Positions 13,806 through 16,719 of a DNA stretch of 16,719 bases are shown in pieces. The notes under the pieces were generated by a model, which was not told the origin of the DNA, made no database searches, and saw nothing but the letters and a program-made list of their open reading frames with translations. The first letter of the stretch is position 1, and every line of letters begins with the position of its first letter. The translations under genes and the position numbers were made by a program. Origin of the DNA: Litorivivens sp041619575 (GTDB taxonomy: Bacteria; Pseudomonadota; Gammaproteobacteria; Pseudomonadales; Spongiibacteraceae); the NCBI GenBank assembly GCA_041619575.1, contig JBFKDP010000050.1:1-16719 (forward strand), given 5' to 3'.

Positions 13806-14300
13806 ATGATGCCAGATAACGTTCTAATTCGCCCCGCTGAAAGCGGGGATGTCAGTCGCATTCGCGAACTTATTACCGAACTCGCACGCTATGAAAAACT
13901 CGAACACGAAATGCTCGCAACCGAAAAGCAACTACATGAGGCCTTGTTTGGCGCTTCGCCCTGCGCTGAAGTGTTAATTGCCGAATACAAGGGTCGCCGA
14001 GTCGGTTTCGCGCTGTTTTTTCATAATTTTTCCACCTTTGTCGGCAAACGTGGGCTCTATCTTGAGGATCTTTTTGTCGAACCGGCCATGCGTGGCCATG
14101 GCATCGGCAAGCGTCTGCTCAGCCAACTCGCCAAACTCGCTATTGAGCGCGATTGCGGTCGCTTTGAATGGAACGTGCTGGACTGGAATCAACCCGCCAT
14201 CGATTTCTATCGCGCGCTTGGTGCAAAAGGCTTGGACGAGTGGACCGTTCAACGGCTCGACGGTGGCGCATTGCAAAAACTAGCCATGGAGGCACCGTAG
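13806..14300 (+). CDS. GNAT acetyltransferase, diamine/thialysine acetyltransferase-like
   Basis: Acetyl-CoA-dependent N-acetyltransferase, 164 residues, close in length and motifs to spermidine/spermine and thialysine acetyltransferases. Visible features are the N-terminal IRPAESGDVSRIRELI (8-23), beta-4 LYLEDLFVEP (84-93), the acetyl-CoA pyrophosphate loop RGHGIG (96-101) and the C-terminal block EWNVLDWNQPAIDFYRALGA (121-140), which contains the likely catalytic Tyr135. The substrate is probably a small amine, but bacterial members are often mis-annotated, so polyamine specificity is unproven. The start could be ATG 13806 or ATG 13809; no strong ribosome site helps. The next gene begins 3 bases after its stop, so they form a two-gene operon, divergent from the HAD gene. 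Confidence 0.9.
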   Translation: MMPDNVLIRPAESGDVSRIRELITELARYEKLEHEMLATEKQLHEALFGASPCAEVLIAEYKGRRVGFALFFHNFSTFVGKRGLYLEDLFVEPAMRGHGIGKRLLSQLAKLAIERDCGRFEWNVLDWNQPAIDFYRALGAKGLDEWTVQRLDGGALQKLAMEAP

Positions 14301-14303
14301 ATC

Positions 14304-14708
14304 ATGCACGATGTTATTTCAGACTATCAGGGGCTGGTTTTGAGCCTCGGCGTACTGGCAGCATTGATGCTTGTTCAGTTGCTCGTTGTCGACATGACCG
14401 GCATTCGCGCAAAGCATGTACCGGGTATGCCCGTTGAAGGAGGGCACGACAACTTTTTATTCCGGGCTGTTCGCGCCCACGGCAACAGCAATGAAAGCCT
14501 GCCGACCTTTTTGCTGATCACGATTTTTGCGCTGGCGATCGGCGCCCATCCCGGTGCACTCAATACGCTGGTTATGGTCTTTGTTTGCGCCAGAGCCGGG
14601 CATATGTTGTGTTATTACTTGGATTGGCGCATCGCGCGCAGCATTAGTTTTGGGGTGGGGTTGATCGCTATGGCTGGCTTGTTAGTGGCTGGGGTTTTGG
14701 CGATTTAG
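14304..14708 (+). CDS. MAPEG-family membrane protein
   Basis: A 134-residue inner-membrane protein of the MAPEG superfamily (membrane-associated proteins in eicosanoid and glutathione metabolism). It has four hydrophobic helices: about 10-30, 67-82, 84-104 and 113-133. The family signature FRAVRAHGNSNESLP (53-67), which in characterised members lies at the glutathione site, is intact, as is CARAGHMLCYYLDWRIAR (95-112). Bacterial members may be glutathione transferases or peroxidases, but many have no known substrate. ATG 14304 is preceded by GGAGG 11 bases upstream inside the end of the GNAT gene, an unusually long spacing. Co-transcription with the GNAT gene is likely; a functional link is not evident. 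Confidence 0.9.
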   Translation: MHDVISDYQGLVLSLGVLAALMLVQLLVVDMTGIRAKHVPGMPVEGGHDNFLFRAVRAHGNSNESLPTFLLITIFALAIGAHPGALNTLVMVFVCARAGHMLCYYLDWRIARSISFGVGLIAMAGLLVAGVLAI

Positions 14709-14709
14709 T

Positions 14710-14757
14710 TTGTTTTTTGCGGGCAGTTTCAGGGGGCTTTTTAATTGTTTTTGCGGG
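14710..14757 (+). repeat. T-rich direct repeat after the MAPEG gene
   Basis: TTGTTTTTTGCGGG (14710-14723) recurs as TTGTTTTTGCGGG (14745-14757), with CAGGGGGCTTTTTAA between. The strong T/G strand bias just after the MAPEG stop suggests a Rho-dependent or poorly structured transcript end. No clear stem pairs with the T-runs. Confidence 0.45.
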
Positions 14758-14768
14758 TTTTGGGTTAA

Positions 14769-14792
14769 TGTTTCGCCCTGTTGGGCGAAACA
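14769..14792. terminator. Perfect 10-base hairpin between convergent genes, possible terminator
   Basis: Arms TGTTTCGCCC (14769-14778) and GGGCGAAACA (14783-14792) pair perfectly around a TGTT loop, between the convergent MAPEG and yheV genes. Position favours a bidirectional terminator, but neither strand has a U-tract after the stem. A dispersed palindromic repeat is the alternative; only one copy was seen in the window. Confidence 0.5.
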
Positions 14793-14843
14793 AATAGCCT
14801 GAAACTAGCAGCGCCTTTCAGCGCCACAAAAAAGCTCAGCTCC

Positions 14844-15128
14844 CTAATGATCCCGCCGCGTCCGCCCATCCTTAGGATCAAGCAAATTCACGACCTGCAA
14901 CTCATCCTCATGCGCCAGCGGTTTCTCCCCAACTCGCGGTTGGTTAACCCGGGTTGTTGGTTCTTCCAAAGTCACGTCGTCGCGGATGGTTTCTTTAAAG
15001 CCGCAGCGGACGCACTCTCGCACCTGCTCAGTATCGTTCACGCGATACATTACGGTTTTATCCATTTCCGCGCACTTCGGGCAAACCGCACCGGCAATAA
15101 AACGCCGAGGTCCATACTGGGTGCTCAT
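14844..15128 (-). CDS. yheV: YheV-family putative zinc-ribbon protein
   Basis: A 94-residue protein of the YheV/DUF2387 family, small predicted metal-binding proteins of gammaproteobacteria with no established function. The N-terminus RRFIAGAVCPKC is diagnostic; C16, C19, C39 and C42 form a CxxC-x19-CxxC zinc ribbon. The C-terminal half (from about 50) is charged and probably flexible. Start ATG 15128 overlaps the prlC stop by 4 bases (ATGA), with GAGG seven bases upstream, so translation is coupled. The prlC-yheV order is the arrangement I know from Pseudomonas-type genomes. Confidence 0.93.
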   Translation of the reverse strand: MSTQYGPRRFIAGAVCPKCAEMDKTVMYRVNDTEQVRECVRCGFKETIRDDVTLEEPTTRVNQPRVGEKPLAHEDELQVVNLLDPKDGRTRRDH

Positions 15129-16719
15129 GCTGCGTCCTCGAGTATGCCCGCATCGCGCAACAGAGGCTCCAGCTGGGGCTCGCGGCCGCGAAAAGCCCGG
15201 AATAGGGTCATCGGATCTTCGGCGCCACCGCGTGACAAGAGCTTGTCGACAAACTCCTGACCCAGTTCACGGCTCATCACGCCTTCTTCGGCAAAGCGGG
15301 AAAAGACATCTGCCGACAACAGCTCGGCCCATTTATAGCTGTAATAGCCCGCCGCATAGCCACCGCCAAAGATATGGGCAAAGCCGTGCTGGAAGCGATT
15401 GATTGAAGGCACCGGATAAACTGCCACGTCAGCCCGCACTGCATCGATTTTCGACTGAATTTCAGCTACATTTTTTGGCGGGACCTCAACATGCAGCAGC
15501 ATGTCGAATAGGGAAAACTCAATCTGCCGCACCATCTGCATACCGGACTGGAAATTTTTTGCCGCCAGCAGTTTTTGCAGCATAGCCTCGGGCAAAGCCT
15601 CGCCGGATTCATAGTGGCTCGACATCATTGGCACCACCTCGGGCTGCCAGCACCAGTTTTCCAACAGTTGACTCGGCAGCTCTACCGCATCCCAGGCCAC
15701 GCCATTGATTCCCGACACTGCCAGCACATTAACCTCGGTCAGCATGTGGTGCAGGGCATGCCCGAACTCGTGGAAGAGAGTGGTTACATCATTGTGGGTC
15801 AGCAGAGAAGGGCGACTGCTGGTGGGCGGTGGAAAATTGCAGGTCACAAAGGCAACTGGCAAACGCACCTGACCGCTGACTTCGCGGCGGCCGCAAAAAT
15901 CGGCCATCCAGGCACCGCCGCGCTTATTGGCCCGGGCAAATAAATCAGTATAAACAGTAGCGATGTGCTCGCCGTCGCGGTGCAGGCGATAGCAGCGGGC
16001 GTCTTCGTGCCATAACGCTACTGTCGAGTCGCGCTCGAAGCTGATACCAAACAATTGGCCAGCTACTTTGAACAGCCCCTCCTGCACGGTGTCCACCGGA
16101 AAGTAGGGCTTCAGTTCCTCTTGGGAAATGGCATAGCGTTCTGTGCGCAGTTGCTCGCTGTAGAAGGGCACATCCCAGGCCTGCAGATCATCGCAGCCTT
16201 TGTCTGCGGCAAATTTTTTCAGTTCTTCAAATTCGACGCGGGCACGGGGCAGGCTTTTTTCCGCCAGCTCACGCAGAAACTCGACAACCTGATCAGGACT
16301 CTCCGCCATTTTTGGCGCCAGCGAAACCTCCGCGTAATTCGCGTAGCCCAGAATGTTCGCCAGCTCAGCGCGCAGTTGCAGAATCTCCACCATCACCGGG
16401 CCATTGTCCCACTTCCCGGCTTTGGGGCCCTGATCCGAAGCGCGGGTGGTATAAGCCTCGTACATTTCCCGGCGCAGCTCGCGGTTTTCGGCGTATTGCA
16501 TAATAGGCAGGTAGGCAGGCACATCCAGTGAAATGCAGTAACCCGCCAGATCTTTTGCCCTCGCCGCATCCGCATAGCCCTCAAGGGCAGAGTCGGGTAC
16601 GCCAGCCAACTCGGCTTTATCAGTAACATGCTTGAACCAGCCCTGAGTCGCATCCAGCAACTGGTTTTGAAAGTCGGTAGAGAGTTCGCTCAGGCGAAGC
16701 TTGATGGTCTTGAAGCGCT
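15125..16719 (-). CDS. prlC: Oligopeptidase A (M3 zinc metallopeptidase), 5' end cut by window edge
   Basis: Cytosolic M3-family oligopeptidase that degrades short peptides, including cleaved signal peptides, after proteolysis. The frame runs off the right edge: codons from 16717 read RFKTIKLRLSELSTDFQNQL before LLDATQGWF, so the apparent start near 16660 is not the real one. About 530 of the usual 680 residues are visible. The zinc site is clear: HEFGH (15772-15758), followed by the third ligand Glu in WDAVELPSQ about 26 residues later. Other M3 features include LFHEFGHALHHML, CNFPPPTSSRPSLLTHNDV (glycine/proline segment before the active helix) and the C-terminal YKWAELLSADVFSRF. It ends in TGA overlapping yheV. 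No anomaly was seen. Confidence 0.97.
   Translation of the reverse strand, partial: RFKTIKLRLSELSTDFQNQLLDATQGWFKHVTDKAELAGVPDSALEGYADAARAKDLAGYCISLDVPAYLPIMQYAENRELRREMYEAYTTRASDQGPKAGKWDNGPVMVEILQLRAELANILGYANYAEVSLAPKMAESPDQVVEFLRELAEKSLPRARVEFEELKKFAADKGCDDLQAWDVPFYSEQLRTERYAISQEELKPYFPVDTVQEGLFKVAGQLFGISFERDSTVALWHEDARCYRLHRDGEHIATVYTDLFARANKRGGAWMADFCGRREVSGQVRLPVAFVTCNFPPPTSSRPSLLTHNDVTTLFHEFGHALHHMLTEVNVLAVSGINGVAWDAVELPSQLLENWCWQPEVVPMMSSHYESGEALPEAMLQKLLAAKNFQSGMQMVRQIEFSLFDMLLHVEVPPKNVAEIQSKIDAVRADVAVYPVPSINRFQHGFAHIFGGGYAAGYYSYKWAELLSADVFSRFAEEGVMSRELGQEFVDKLLSRGGAEDPMTLFRAFRGREPQLEPLLRDAGILEDAA

Overview
The window reads as part of a gammaproteobacterial chromosome, probably a marine, aerobic, Gram-negative heterotroph. 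Pointers to this are the prlC-yheV pair with its 4-base overlap, a caa3-like cytochrome oxidase subunit II with a C-terminal heme c domain, a large TonB-dependent receptor and a DinF-type MATE pump. I see no integrase, transposase, tRNA, rRNA or CRISPR array. A more precise taxonomic placement cannot be justified from the sequence alone.

Layout. (1) Positions 1-2213, minus strand: ctaC then ctaD, subunits II and I of an aa3-type terminal oxidase, with ctaD cut by the left edge. (2) Positions 2214-2552: a divergent regulatory region with two inverted repeats. (3) Positions 2553-6414, plus strand: a dinF-like MATE transporter followed by two overlapping paralogous membrane GGDEF proteins. The first has no normal start codon that would keep its whole conserved N-terminus; the second keeps the c-di-GMP inhibitory site that the first has lost. 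(4) Positions 6453-11852, minus strand: a TonB-dependent receptor and, upstream of it, a large lipoprotein that I recognise as DUF6351-like, with alpha/beta-hydrolase features. Their leaders resemble each other, which suggests shared control and perhaps a joint capture, hydrolysis and uptake role. (5) Positions 11976-13715, minus strand: a small four-helix membrane protein with an HEWGH motif, a SpoIIAA-like STAS protein and an LHPP-like HAD phosphatase. The last two are closely spaced and probably co-transcribed. (6) Positions 13806-14708, plus strand: a GNAT acetyltransferase and a MAPEG-family membrane protein, 3 bases apart. (7) Positions 14844-16719, minus strand: prlC (oligopeptidase A, cut by the right edge) and yheV.

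Most genes are ordinary housekeeping or accessory genes. The parts that deserve attention are the broken or unconventional start of the first diguanylate cyclase within a tandem pair, the lipoprotein/receptor pair, and the unassigned HEWGH membrane protein.
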